Assembly (NCBI GenBank): GCA_965215145.1 | Contig: OZ244038.1 | Span: 992,001 to 1,056,000 of the forward strand | DNA: 64,000 nucleotides | Reading direction: 5' to 3' | Origin: G965215145 sp965215145 | GTDB lineage: Bacteria; Bacteroidota; Rhodothermia; Rhodothermales; JANQRZ01 | Part shown: in pieces, positions 1-7,845 of the stretch | Numbering within the stretch: position 1 is the first letter of the stretch | Layout: each line of letters opens with the position of its first letter | Translations under genes and position numbers: made by a program | Notes under the pieces: generated by a model | Database searches by the model: none | Told to the model about the DNA's origin: nothing | What the model saw: only the letters and a program-made list of their open reading frames with translations

Positions 1-2667
1 AAACGGCCCGGCCGCGTCGAGGCTGGCGGCGAGGATGCCGACGGTGGTCTGGTTCCCGGTGAGCGGCGTCGCGCGGACGCGCTCGACGACGGTGTTCCGG
101 ACGACCCCGCTGGACTCATACAGAGCAATCCCGTAGAACCGAGCATTCCCGGCGCGGCCGTCGCCGTCCACCGTGAGCTCCTCGATCACGAGGTCGGCGC
201 CGTTGCGGGCGCAGACGACGGGCTTGTTCGGGCCGCTCGTCGTCGTGCAGGCCGCGAGGTTGGCCGCGTCGTCCGGCGCCACGACCGTCGTCTGGCTCAC
301 GCCGGCGCCGGTGATCGTGAGGGCGAGGCCGTCCACGATGACCTGCTCGACGAACGTCCCGGCCAGCGCGAGGATGGTGTCGCCGCTGTCGGCGTAGTCC
401 ACGGCCTCCTGGATGAACTGGTCGGTGTAGAACGTCTGCGGGTCGGTGTCCACGGGGAACTCCAGCCACGGCGAGAAGTCCACGTCGCCGACGACGTCGT
501 CGCTCGGGTCGGTGTCGCCGTAGTAGTTCGCCGGGGCGTCCACGGTCTGGCTCCAGTTCGAGCGGATCGCGATGTCGTTGCCGTCGAGGTTGTTCTGGGC
601 AACGAGGAGGCTCGAGAACGTCGTCGGCTGGCAGCCGGTCTGGCACTCGAAGATCTCGACGCCGACCCCGAAGCCGGTGACGTCGTTCTCGGTGATGGTG
701 AGGTCGAGGTTGTCCACGCCGAAGCCGGCGTCGGCCTCGATCCCGAACGAGTTCGCGTTGCTGCCGGTCGTGAACGTGACGGTGTTGCCGGTGACGACGA
801 CCGCGATGGTGTCGGCGGCGCCGCCACGCGCGGCAACGTCCTGCGGGTCGAAGGGGGAGGGGACGGCCCGCGGGGGGTCCGTGGCGACGATGCCGAAGGA
901 GAAGTCCCCGGCCTCGATCACGTCCACGTCGTTGCCCGCGAGGGTGCCCTTGCCATCGAACCAGTACATCCCCGTCTGCGCGCCGTCGATGTCGTTGCTG
1001 CCAGCGTCGATGGCGGAGTTGAAGTTGAGGATCGAGGTGGCGACGAAGCCGGCGCCGGTGTAGGCGATGCCGGAGACGTCGTTGTCGTCTACGACGCCCG
1101 TGATGGCGTCGCCGAACGTCTGGATCCCGTTCTGCGCCGTCGTCGGGATCGGCCCGGCGCCGGTGACGGTGTTGCGCTGGACGTCGAGCGTGAGCGGCGC
1201 GCCGGTGCCAGCGTTGAGCGCCATCCCGTTTTTCTGGAAGTCCACGATCTCGTTGTCGAAGACCTCGATCGTCCGGTCGACGCCGTCGTCGTTGAAGGCG
1301 TAGAGGCCGATCCCGTGCTGGACGCCGCTGAGCGGGGAGTCCCGGACGCCGGTGATCGCCACGTCCTGGACGGCGCCGCCGGCGTTCCGGAAGGCGATGC
1401 CGTGGAAGCGGACGTTCGCGTTGCCGACGCCGCGGCCGTCGACCGTCAACGTCTCGATCTCGAGGTCGGCACCGTTGATGGCGCAGACGACGGGCTTGTT
1501 GGCGGCGCTCGTCGTGAAGCAGACCGGGACGTCGTCCGGCGCCTGGATCACGACGCCCGCCCGGCTCTCACCCCGGAGCGTGAGGGCCTTGCCGTCCACG
1601 ACGACCTGCTCGCGGTAGTCGCTCTCGAAGACGTGGACCGTGTCGCCCGACGGCGCGCCGGCCACGGCGGGGCTGATGCTCACCGTGACGGCGATGCCGT
1701 GCTCGGCGTAGGCGCCCTTGTCGAAGGCGTTGGACGCGGCGATGCCGGGGAGCGGCGTCCCATTGTTCTGGATGAAGATGTGGCTCGTGATCGCCCCGAG
1801 GCCGTCCGACTCGAACGTGTTGCCGGTGATCGTGGCGCCGGGCCGGCGGATGCGGAGCTGGGACGCGAAGCGGGTCGTGGTCCCGGCGAAGAGGTTGCCG
1901 GTGATCGTCGCGTTCTCGGCGTCGAGGGTGGCGAGCGTGTTGCCCTGCTCGTCGCCGTCGGTGTTGGTCCCGCCGGCCGTGCCGATCACCTCGTTGTCGG
2001 TGAACACGAGGCCCGTCACGTTCGCCCCGGTCGTGCCGCCGCCGTTGCCGAGCGTGACGAGCTGGCGCGGCACGTTCGGCAGGGTGAACTGCTGGCTGAA
2101 GCCTGCGCCCGCCGGGTTCGGCCCGACGAAGGTCTGGCCCGTGAAGAGGTTGCCGTCGAGGACCGGGTCCGCCAGCGTCGCGCCGAACTCCGCGAGGAAG
2201 CCGGCGTCGCCGTCGGCCTGAACGTCGTTGGCGAGGACCATGAGGTCCGTGTGCGAGCCCCGGACGTAGACCGCCGCGTTTTCGAGGCCGGGTGACCCGT
2301 TGTCGATCCCGACCACGGTGAAGCCTTCGAGGGTGAAGCCCGCCGTGGTCCCCTGGACGACGAGGGTGCCGAGCGCGCCCGCGCCCGAGATGCCCTGGAT
2401 CGTCGTGGTGCTCCGCCCGTTCTGCGAACGGATCGTGATGTCCTTGCTGTCGACGACGACGTTCTCGGTGTAGGTGCCGTCGCTGACGAGGACCACGTCC
2501 CCATCCATAGCGAAGTTGACGGCGTCCTGGATGGAGTCGCCGCCACACACGGGCGGGCCGGAGGGGCAGACGGTGTAGGTGGTCTGCGCCGCAGCCCAGG
2601 GGGCGGCGCAGAGCACGAGGGCGAGCACGAAGGCGAGCCGCCGCGCAGAGCAGGTGTAGCTATGCAT
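1..2667 (-). CDS. Secreted parallel beta-helix repeat protein (C-terminus beyond the window edge)
   Basis: The reading frame is open from an ATG at 2667 down to base 1, giving 889 codons with no stop, so the C-terminus lies outside the window. Residues 1-26 look like a signal peptide ending in APWAAAQ. The rest is rich in G/N/D/T/V strands typical of right-handed parallel beta-helices. Modules starting with phrases like SIQDAVNFAMDGDVVLV and FIQEAVDYADSGDTILA recur near residues 43 and 755, with a related EQVVVDG module near 342. Two stretches about 424 residues apart are close copies (NKPVVCA-NGADL-IE-LTVDG). By family knowledge such proteins are surface or extracellular, often adhesive or carbohydrate-acting; no catalytic motif is visible, so the function is unknown. 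A C-terminal sorting domain may lie beyond the edge. The start is chosen because the signal peptide follows it at once. Confidence 0.8.
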   Translation of the reverse strand, partial: MHSYTCSARRLAFVLALVLCAAPWAAAQTTYTVCPSGPPVCGGDSIQDAVNFAMDGDVVLVSDGTYTENVVVDSKDITIRSQNGRSTTTIQGISGAGALGTLVVQGTTAGFTLEGFTVVGIDNGSPGLENAAVYVRGSHTDLMVLANDVQADGDAGFLAEFGATLADPVLDGNLFTGQTFVGPNPAGAGFSQQFTLPNVPRQLVTLGNGGGTTGANVTGLVFTDNEVIGTAGGTNTDGDEQGNTLATLDAENATITGNLFAGTTTRFASQLRIRRPGATITGNTFESDGLGAITSHIFIQNNGTPLPGIAASNAFDKGAYAEHGIAVTVSISPAVAGAPSGDTVHVFESDYREQVVVDGKALTLRGESRAGVVIQAPDDVPVCFTTSAANKPVVCAINGADLEIETLTVDGRGVGNANVRFHGIAFRNAGGAVQDVAITGVRDSPLSGVQHGIGLYAFNDDGVDRTIEVFDNEIVDFQKNGMALNAGTGAPLTLDVQRNTVTGAGPIPTTAQNGIQTFGDAITGVVDDNDVSGIAYTGAGFVATSILNFNSAIDAGSNDIDGAQTGMYWFDGKGTLAGNDVDVIEAGDFSFGIVATDPPRAVPSPFDPQDVAARGGAADTIAVVVTGNTVTFTTGSNANSFGIEADAGFGVDNLDLTITENDVTGFGVGVEIFECQTGCQPTTFSSLLVAQNNLDGNDIAIRSNWSQTVDAPANYYGDTDPSDDVVGDVDFSPWLEFPVDTDPQTFYTDQFIQEAVDYADSGDTILALAGTFVEQVIVDGLALTITGAGVSQTTVVAPDDAANLAACTTTSGPNKPVVCARNGADLVIEELTVDGDGRAGNARFYGIALYESSGVVRNTVVERVRATPLTGNQTTVGILAASLDAAGPF

Positions 2668-2989
2668 GGGGGTAAGGGAAGGGGTAGGGAAGGGGAAGGA
2701 CTGGACCAAAAATGACCACCGTCGACGCTGCAAGAGATAGACGCTTCGAGTCGACAGTCCGCGACTCACCCACGTGACGAGTTTGCGCTCATGCAGGGCA
2801 CTTCGCGCTCACTCCACTCTAAACCCGCACACCGACAGCCGCAAGTCCCCGGCCAGTCATATGGGGTGAACATAATTCAGACGCTCTGTTAAAGGCAAGG
2901 GGTTAAGTCTTTAAAATCCTAACGCCACGTCTTCGGTCCGATCAGCGCGCCCGGCCGCAGGTAGCTCAGCGGAGGGCCACAACGGTCTG
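2668..2989. other. Intergenic region, 322 bp, partly AT-rich
   Basis: This stretch lies between the start of the beta-helix gene and the stop of the minus-strand gene at 2990. It contains an unusually AT-rich patch around 2866-2925 with TTAAAG and TTTAAAATCC, in contrast to the surrounding GC-rich DNA. On the minus strand an imperfect TATCTCTT at 2732-2739 could act as a -7 box for the beta-helix gene. I see no RNA gene or repeat. Confidence 0.5.
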
Positions 2990-3604
2990 TTAGCGGTGTT
3001 CGGGGCTGCGCGCGTATTCCCTCAGCCATCGGGGGTAGCTCATCGCTGGGTCCGACGGCAGGCCCGGCGGCTCTCGCTGGGCGTCGAACACGTGGGCAGC
3101 GACGGCGCGGAGCACGTCCGGCAGCGCCGCCTCGTCACTCCCGAAGGCTTCGAGGCAGACGCTCCACCACACCCCGTCCCCGACCCGGACCTCGGCCACC
3201 TCGACGCCGCAGCCCTGCGCGACGCGCTCTTCCCCCTCGACTGACCGCACGGCGTCGCCCTCGACGGCGAACGTCCGCACCCGCCGCCGCTTCGCCACGG
3301 CGATCCACTCGGCGCCGTCGGGCTCGGCGGGCTCTGCCAGCGCGAAGCTCCACTTCCGCCACCGCTCCACCGCCCCGGCCACCCCCTCGCCGAACCGCTC
3401 CTCCCCGACGACGGCGACGCGGCGCTTCGCCTCGGCCCGCCCCCCGCGGAGCTTCACGCCGAGGCCGTCGGGCGTGGCGGGGAGGAGGTAGCGGTCGGTG
3501 CGCTCCTCCCAATCCGGCTCCCCGGCGACGGCGCGGAACCACTGGAGCACGGGATCAGGGAGCGGGCCGGGGAGGAACCAGCGGACTTCGGCGGAGGGCT
3601 GCAT
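2990..3604 (-). CDS. Hypothetical protein, possible CYTH-like fold
   Basis: The protein has 204 residues from an ATG at 3604 (MQPSAEVRW). The frame stays open further upstream, but that extension is an arginine/proline-rich shadow. The N-terminal half contains EERTDRYLL, GLGVKLRGG and AEAKRRV, a spacing that recalls the alternating charged strands of CYTH (adenylate cyclase/thiamine triphosphatase) tunnel folds, and a later strand reads WWSVCLEAFG. I could not find the EXEXK signature, so the CYTH assignment is only a guess. There is no signal peptide or membrane segment, so it is probably cytoplasmic. Its start and that of the plus-strand thioesterase are divergent. Confidence 0.55.
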   Translation of the reverse strand: MQPSAEVRWFLPGPLPDPVLQWFRAVAGEPDWEERTDRYLLPATPDGLGVKLRGGRAEAKRRVAVVGEERFGEGVAGAVERWRKWSFALAEPAEPDGAEWIAVAKRRRVRTFAVEGDAVRSVEGEERVAQGCGVEVAEVRVGDGVWWSVCLEAFGSDEAALPDVLRAVAAHVFDAQREPPGLPSDPAMSYPRWLREYARSPEHR

Positions 3605-3705
3605 CAGGAGGCGGGGCGGGGAGAGACGGGCGGCCGTGGAACGGGGCCGCCGGGGGCGTGTTCGGGCGGCCCCTTCTCGCCGAATCACTCTGCGCCCAAG
3701 GCCCC

Positions 3706-4143
3706 GTGCCCGACATCCCCGAGCTCTTCCAGGACCGCCTCGATGCCCTGCGGGCGCAGGGCCTCCAGGTCCCCCCGCCGGCCTACGTCGGGATGGCGCC
3801 GGAGATCGTGGACTACCGCGAGGGCGAGGCGCTGACGGTCCGGTTCCCCGTGCGGGAGGCGTACCAGAACCCGCTCGGCATGATGCAGGGCGGTTTCCTC
3901 GCCGTCGCCATCGACAACGTGTTCGGGCCGCTGAGCTTCCTCGTGGCGCCGCCGAGCGTGACGACGCACCTCAACGTGCAGTACCTCTGGCCCGTCGCGG
4001 CCGGCACCCCGTACGTCGAGGTCGAGGGGCGGCTCGCCGAGCGGGCCGGGCGGGCGCTGTTCTTCGAGGCCGCCGTCCGGGGCCCCGACGGCGAGACCGT
4101 CGCGCGGGCGCAGGCGACGGCGCGGATCGTCCGGCCCGGCTGA
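3706..4143 (+). CDS. PaaI-type hotdog-fold thioesterase
   Basis: The 145-residue protein starts at a GTG at 3706 (MPDIPELFQDR). A GTG at 3658 would add 16 unconvincing residues. The core MMQGGFLAVAIDNVFGPL is the hotdog helix with the HGG/QGG-type active-site turn of PaaI/YdiI acyl-CoA thioesterases, followed by strands VTTHLNVQYLWPV and EVEGRLAERAGRALFFEAAV that form the dimer sheet. Family members hydrolyse acyl-CoA thioesters, often phenylacetyl- or fatty acyl-CoA; the substrate cannot be read from sequence. Length fits the family (about 140). The gene converges on marC-like gene 4157-4840 with a 13-bp gap. Confidence 0.8.
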   Translation: MPDIPELFQDRLDALRAQGLQVPPPAYVGMAPEIVDYREGEALTVRFPVREAYQNPLGMMQGGFLAVAIDNVFGPLSFLVAPPSVTTHLNVQYLWPVAAGTPYVEVEGRLAERAGRALFFEAAVRGPDGETVARAQATARIVRPG

Positions 4144-4156
4144 GCGGGCGCGCGGC

Positions 4157-4840
4157 TCAGGCGCCGAGCCCGGCGAGCATCCCGACGACGCCCGTGCGGA
4201 TCATCGCCACGGCGATGGCGGCGAGGAACAGGCTGGCGATCTTGGCGACGGCCTTCGAGAAGCTCGGCCCGAACCGCGCCAGCAGCGCCGGCCCGAAGGC
4301 GAACGCCACGTAGACGAGGGCCATGTTGAGCACGACCACGGCCAGCGTGATGAGGTAGCCGAACTGCCCCTGCGTGACGAGGATCGTCGTGATCGCGGCC
4401 GGGCCGATGATGAGGGGGAGCCCGAGCGGCACGACGGCCAGCTCGCTCACCGACGCCTCGGGTGCCGCGGTCGCCCCCCTCGGATCCTCCCCGTTGCCGC
4501 TCCGGCGGTTCTTCAGGTCGCCGAAGACGAGGTCGGTGATCGAGAGCACCAGCAGGATCAGCCCGCCGCCGACGCGGAGGTCGTTGACGGAGATGCCGAG
4601 CGTGGCGAAGATGACGTCCCCGGCGAACAGCATCAGCAGCGCCACCGTCACCGCGACCGTCATGGCGCGGAGTAGGAGGTTCCGCCGGGCACGGCGCTCG
4701 ACCCCCTCCGTCATCCCGATGTAGAGCGGGAGGATGCCGGGGATGTTGATGGCGACGAACAGCGGCAGGAACGCCGCGATCAAGGCTTCGAGCGAGAACA
4801 AGGGCAGCGAGGGAGACCTTTGCAGGGAGGCAGCATGCAA
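4157..4840 (-). CDS. MarC family integral membrane protein
   Basis: A 227-residue inner-membrane protein with about six hydrophobic segments. FVAINIPGILPLYIGMT near residues 28-45 and PLGLPLIIGPAAITTILV near 140-157 are the paired repeats characteristic of the MarC/UPF0056 family. The family has unknown function despite its historical link to multiple antibiotic resistance. The loop GDLKNRRSGNGEDPRGATAA between the two halves is longer and more hydrophilic than usual. The C-terminus FLAAIAVAMIRTGVVGML closes the last membrane segment. The assignment rests on the intact GP and NIPGILP motifs. Confidence 0.88.
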   Translation of the reverse strand: MHAASLQRSPSLPLFSLEALIAAFLPLFVAINIPGILPLYIGMTEGVERRARRNLLLRAMTVAVTVALLMLFAGDVIFATLGISVNDLRVGGGLILLVLSITDLVFGDLKNRRSGNGEDPRGATAAPEASVSELAVVPLGLPLIIGPAAITTILVTQGQFGYLITLAVVVLNMALVYVAFAFGPALLARFGPSFSKAVAKIASLFLAAIAVAMIRTGVVGMLAGLGA

Positions 4841-4929
4841 CCGGCGGAGCCGCTCGCGCGTGGCTCCGCCGTCGGCGCGCTTGTTCGCCGCGCCCGGCCG
4901 TCTGTTTCAGCCCCCACCGCCGCGGTGCC

Positions 4930-5448
4930 ATGATTGCGCAGAGTTCATCCCGCCTCCGCCGCGCCCTCAACGTTGCCGGCGTGTCCCTCCTCGCCGCGTG
5001 CTCGCAGCCGGAGCCCGCCGCACCCCCGCCGGACCGGACGCCCGAGCCGGGCACCACCGAGCCCGTCCCTTACGACGTGGTGGCCGGGGGGGCGATGTCG
5101 CCGCTCGGCGTCGTCGAGCGGGTGTTCGGGGAGGAGGCCGAATGGGCGCCCATCGCGGCTCAGCTCGGCGTGCGGCGGCGGGGCGATGTCACGGGGACGG
5201 CCCCCGTCCTCTTCGCCGCCGTCGAGGCGCCGACGGGCGGTCACCGCCTCCGCTTCGACCGGGTCTACGCCCGCACCAACCGCGACGGGCAGGCGGAATT
5301 GGTCGCGGCCTACACCGTCGAGGAGCCGGGGCCGGGCTGCGGGGCGCGCCCGGTCCTGACCCGACCGTTCCAGGCCATCCACATCCAGCGGCACGGCGAC
5401 CTCCCGGTGCAGTTCGTCGGGCGGCGTCAGGCGGTGCCGTGCGAGTGA
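4930..5448 (+). CDS. PrcB-like domain lipoprotein
   Basis: The 172-residue product has a lipobox SLLAAC with the acylated Cys at about residue 24, followed by a proline-rich linker. The C-terminal part reads EAPTGGHRLRFDRVYAR and VEEPGPGCGARPVLTRPF, which matches the pattern of the PrcB C-terminal domain (a GYxVxI strand, then PGPGC and a T-P-Y/F strand). PrcB belongs to a Treponema protease complex, and lone PrcB-like lipoproteins are common with unknown role. The domain call is from pattern memory only. The gene ends 20 bp before a dispersed palindromic element. Confidence 0.6.
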   Translation: MIAQSSSRLRRALNVAGVSLLAACSQPEPAAPPPDRTPEPGTTEPVPYDVVAGGAMSPLGVVERVFGEEAEWAPIAAQLGVRRRGDVTGTAPVLFAAVEAPTGGHRLRFDRVYARTNRDGQAELVAAYTVEEPGPGCGARPVLTRPFQAIHIQRHGDLPVQFVGRRQAVPCE

Positions 5449-5467
5449 CGGAGCAGACCCGCACGTG

Positions 5468-5532
5468 GTAGGGGCGGACCCGCGTGTCCGCCCTGAACCG
5501 CCGAGGGGCCGGGCACGTGCGTCCGTCCCTAC
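5468..5532. repeat. Paired GTAGGGGC palindrome element R1
   Basis: The left hairpin begins GTAGGGGCGGAC and closes with GTCCGCCCT. After a spacer the right end reads GTCCGTCCCTAC. It lies between converging genes. Its right-end CTA, read on the minus strand, forms the TAG stop codon of the ABC ATPase gene. Confidence 0.7.
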
Positions 5533-6272
5533 GCCACCTCCAGCGCCTCGACGCCCGCCTCTGCCAACACCGGCTGCTCGACGGGCGCGTCGTGCTCGAT
5601 CTGGCCGTCGCGGAGGCGGACGATGCGGCGGGCGTGTGCGGCGATGTCCTCCTCGTGCGTGACCACGATGAGCGTGTTGCCGCGGCGGTAGAGGAGCTCG
5701 AAGAGCCGCATGATCTCGTCGCTCGTCGCCGTGTCGAGGTTGCCGGTGGGCTCGTCGGCGAGGAGGATCGAGGGGTCGTTGACGAGGGCGCGCGCCACGG
5801 CGACGCGCTGGCGCTGCCCGCCGGAGAGCTCGTTCGGCTTGTGCGTCATCCGGTCCCCGAGGCCGACCTGCGTGAGGGTCTCGGCCGCGCGGTCCCGGCG
5901 GTCCCGGCGGGGGACGCCGGCGTAGATCAGCGGGAGCTCGACGTTCTGGAGGCACGTCACGCGCGGGAGCAGGTTGAACGTCTGGAAGACGAACCCGATC
6001 TCGCGGTTGCGGACCTCGGCGAGCTCGTCGTCCGAGAGCGTCGAGACATCGCGGCCGTTGAGGACGTAACGCCCGGCCGTCGGGGTGTCGAGGCAGCCGA
6101 CGATGTTCATCAGCGTGCTCTTCCCCGAGCCCGACGGCCCCATCACGGCGACGTACTCGTTGGGGCGGATGTCCACCGAGAGCCCGCGGAGGGCCTGCAC
6201 CTCCTCGACGCCCATCTGGTAGACCTTCCACGCCTCCTGGATGTGGATAATGGGCTGGGCAGAGGGTTGCAT
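5529..6272 (-). CDS. MacB/LolD-type ABC transporter ATP-binding protein
   Basis: The 247-residue protein starts at an ATG at 6272 (MQPSAQPIIHIQEAWKVYQMG). It has Walker A GPSGSGKST, Q-loop FVFQTFNLLPR, signature LSGGQRQRVAVARAL, Walker B ILLADEPTGNLD and H-loop VVTHEEDIA. The sequence VMGPSGSGKSTLMNIVGCLD is typical of the MacB/LolD/FtsE class that powers mechanotransmission rather than bulk import. It lies downstream of TolC-like and MacA-like genes on the same strand, so it should energise a tripartite efflux or secretion pump. No FtsX/MacB-type permease is encoded beside it, so the permease must be elsewhere. The stop codon is contributed by repeat R1. Confidence 0.92.
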   Translation of the reverse strand: MQPSAQPIIHIQEAWKVYQMGVEEVQALRGLSVDIRPNEYVAVMGPSGSGKSTLMNIVGCLDTPTAGRYVLNGRDVSTLSDDELAEVRNREIGFVFQTFNLLPRVTCLQNVELPLIYAGVPRRDRRDRAAETLTQVGLGDRMTHKPNELSGGQRQRVAVARALVNDPSILLADEPTGNLDTATSDEIMRLFELLYRRGNTLIVVTHEEDIAAHARRIVRLRDGQIEHDAPVEQPVLAEAGVEALEVA

Positions 6273-6286
6273 AGCGATAAGGCTTG

Positions 6287-6359
6287 GTAGGGGCGGGCCT
6301 TGTGCCCGCCCCCGTCGAGACAGCAGTCGGGAGCGGGCGACCACGAGGGTCGCCCCTAC
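6287..6359. repeat. Paired GTAGGGGC palindrome element R2
   Basis: The left hairpin starts GTAGGGGCGGGC and closes GCCCGCCCC. A spacer of about 20 bp follows, then a right hairpin GGGCGACC...GGTCGCCCCTAC. It fills the gap between the adaptor gene and the ATPase gene of the efflux operon, so it would be transcribed and could stabilise or attenuate the mRNA. Confidence 0.75.
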
Positions 6360-6376
6360 GGGGTTGCGACGGCGCG

Positions 6377-7786
6377 TCAGGACCGGGAAGGGCCGCGGCG
6401 GGCGGGCTCGGCCACCACGGCGTCGCCGTCGTCGAGCTCGGTGCGGAGCAGGCGGAACGGGCCGGCCACGACGGTCTCCCCGCCGGTCAGCCCGCGGACG
6501 ACCTCGATGTGGGTGTCGTCCGCGATCCCGGTCTCGACCTCGACCATCTCGGCCACCCCCTCGCGCACGACGAACACGACCCGCCGGAGGTCTTCCTCGG
6601 CGAAGGCGTCCACGGCGTCCGCCTCGTCGCCGTCCTCTTCTGCGTCGTCATCGTCCCGAGCCTGCCGGCGGCGGACCTCGTTGAAGTCGCGTACGGTGAC
6701 GGCCTGGATGGGGACGACGACGGCGCGCGGGACGGTCTCGGTGAACACGTCCACGGTGCCGCTCATGCCGGGCCGGAGGACCGGCACGTCCGTCGCCGCG
6801 GACTCCGTGGCCTCGGCCGCCGTGAGGTCCCCGTCGGTGGAAGCCCGCCGGACGACGCCGAGGTTCTGGTTGTGCGCGCTCGTGATCTTGATCTTGACGG
6901 GGAAGCTCGTCGTCTGCTCGACGGTGCCGGCGCCCGCCACCCGCGCCGAGTTCGCGATCTGGGTGACGATCCCCCGGAAGGGCTGGTCCGGGAACGCGTC
7001 GATCTCGACCTCGGCCGAGTCCCCCACGGCGACGCGGACGACGTCGTTCTCGTTGACGTCGACCTCGAGCTCCATCTGGTCCAGCTCGGCGATCCGCATG
7101 ATCTCGGTGCCGGCCATCTGCGCGGTGCCGAGCACGCGCTCGCCGGGCTCGACGTTGAGCACGGAGACGGTCCCGCTCATCGGCGCGTAGATCGCCGTCC
7201 GGCGGAGCTGGTCGGCGGATTGGCTCAGGACGGCCTCGGCGCTGCGGACGCGGAAGCGCGCGGCCTCGTGGGCCGCGGCGGTCACCTCGGCGCGCGTCTC
7301 GGCCGCCTCCAACTCGGCGCGGGGGATCACGCCGCGCTCGAAGAGGCCCCGCTGCCGTTCGAGGTCGGCGCGGGCCTGGGTCAGCTCGGCCTCGGCGCGC
7401 GAGGCGTCGGCGCGCGCGCTGAGCACGCTGGCCTCGGACTGCTGGCGCCCGGCGGCGTACTGCTCCCCGCGGATCCGCACGAGGAGCTGCCCGGCCTCGA
7501 CGCGGTCCCCCTCCTCGACGGCGATGAAGACGACCTCCCCCGAGACCTCGCTCGCGAGCGGGACCTCGACCTCGGGGCGGACCTCGCCGGAGCCGGTCAC
7601 CGTCTCGGTGATCGTGCGGACGGTCGCCTCGGCCGTCTCGACCTCGGTGGCGTCCTCGCCCCCGCGCCCGCCGAGCACGAGGGCGACGACGAGGAGCAAC
7701 GCGATCACGCCGAAGACGACGGCGAGCACGCGGCCGGTGCGCTTCGGCCGGGCGTTCGGAGCAGGGGCAGCAGGGGGGGTGCTCAT
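6377..7786 (-). CDS. MacA-like periplasmic adaptor subunit (HlyD/RND-MFP family)
   Basis: The 469-residue protein starts at ATG 7786 (MSTPPAAPAP); an ATG 15 bases upstream is also possible. One N-terminal membrane anchor (VLAVVFGVIALLLVVALVL) is followed by the barrel-sandwich half motif SEVSGEVVFIAVEEGDRVEAG, a long alpha-helical hairpin (about residues 110-190, SRAEAELTQARADLERQRG), the second lipoyl half YAPMSGTVSVLNVEPGERV and a beta-barrel. This order is that of MacA-type adaptors, which bridge an inner-membrane ABC transporter and TolC. The membrane-proximal region contains an unusual acidic insert (RQARDDDDAEEDGDEADAVD). It sits between tolC-like and ATPase genes in one operon. Confidence 0.9.
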   Translation of the reverse strand: MSTPPAAPAPNARPKRTGRVLAVVFGVIALLLVVALVLGGRGGEDATEVETAEATVRTITETVTGSGEVRPEVEVPLASEVSGEVVFIAVEEGDRVEAGQLLVRIRGEQYAAGRQQSEASVLSARADASRAEAELTQARADLERQRGLFERGVIPRAELEAAETRAEVTAAAHEAARFRVRSAEAVLSQSADQLRRTAIYAPMSGTVSVLNVEPGERVLGTAQMAGTEIMRIAELDQMELEVDVNENDVVRVAVGDSAEVEIDAFPDQPFRGIVTQIANSARVAGAGTVEQTTSFPVKIKITSAHNQNLGVVRRASTDGDLTAAEATESAATDVPVLRPGMSGTVDVFTETVPRAVVVPIQAVTVRDFNEVRRRQARDDDDAEEDGDEADAVDAFAEEDLRRVVFVVREGVAEMVEVETGIADDTHIEVVRGLTGGETVVAGPFRLLRTELDDGDAVVAEPARRGPSRS

Positions 7787-7802
7787 GCAGAGGGAGGGCA
7801 TC

Positions 7803-7830
7803 GTAGGGGCGCAGCGCGCTGCGCCCCTAC
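7803..7830. repeat. GTAGGGGC palindrome R3, perfect 28-bp form
   Basis: An exact inverted repeat: GTAGGGGCGCAGCG followed directly by its reverse complement. It lies in the 59-bp gap between the TolC-like gene and the adaptor gene. Single unit of the dispersed family. Confidence 0.9.
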
Positions 7831-7845
7831 AACCTTAGAGGACAT

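Noticed and set aside
173..2221. Several plus-strand frames in the first 2.3 kb
   Set aside because: The minus strand is open throughout with a signal peptide and coherent beta-helix sequence; the plus frames are shadows.
3135..3542. Arg/Gly-rich frame inside the gene at 2990-3604
   Set aside because: Out-of-frame shadow with arginine-dominated composition.
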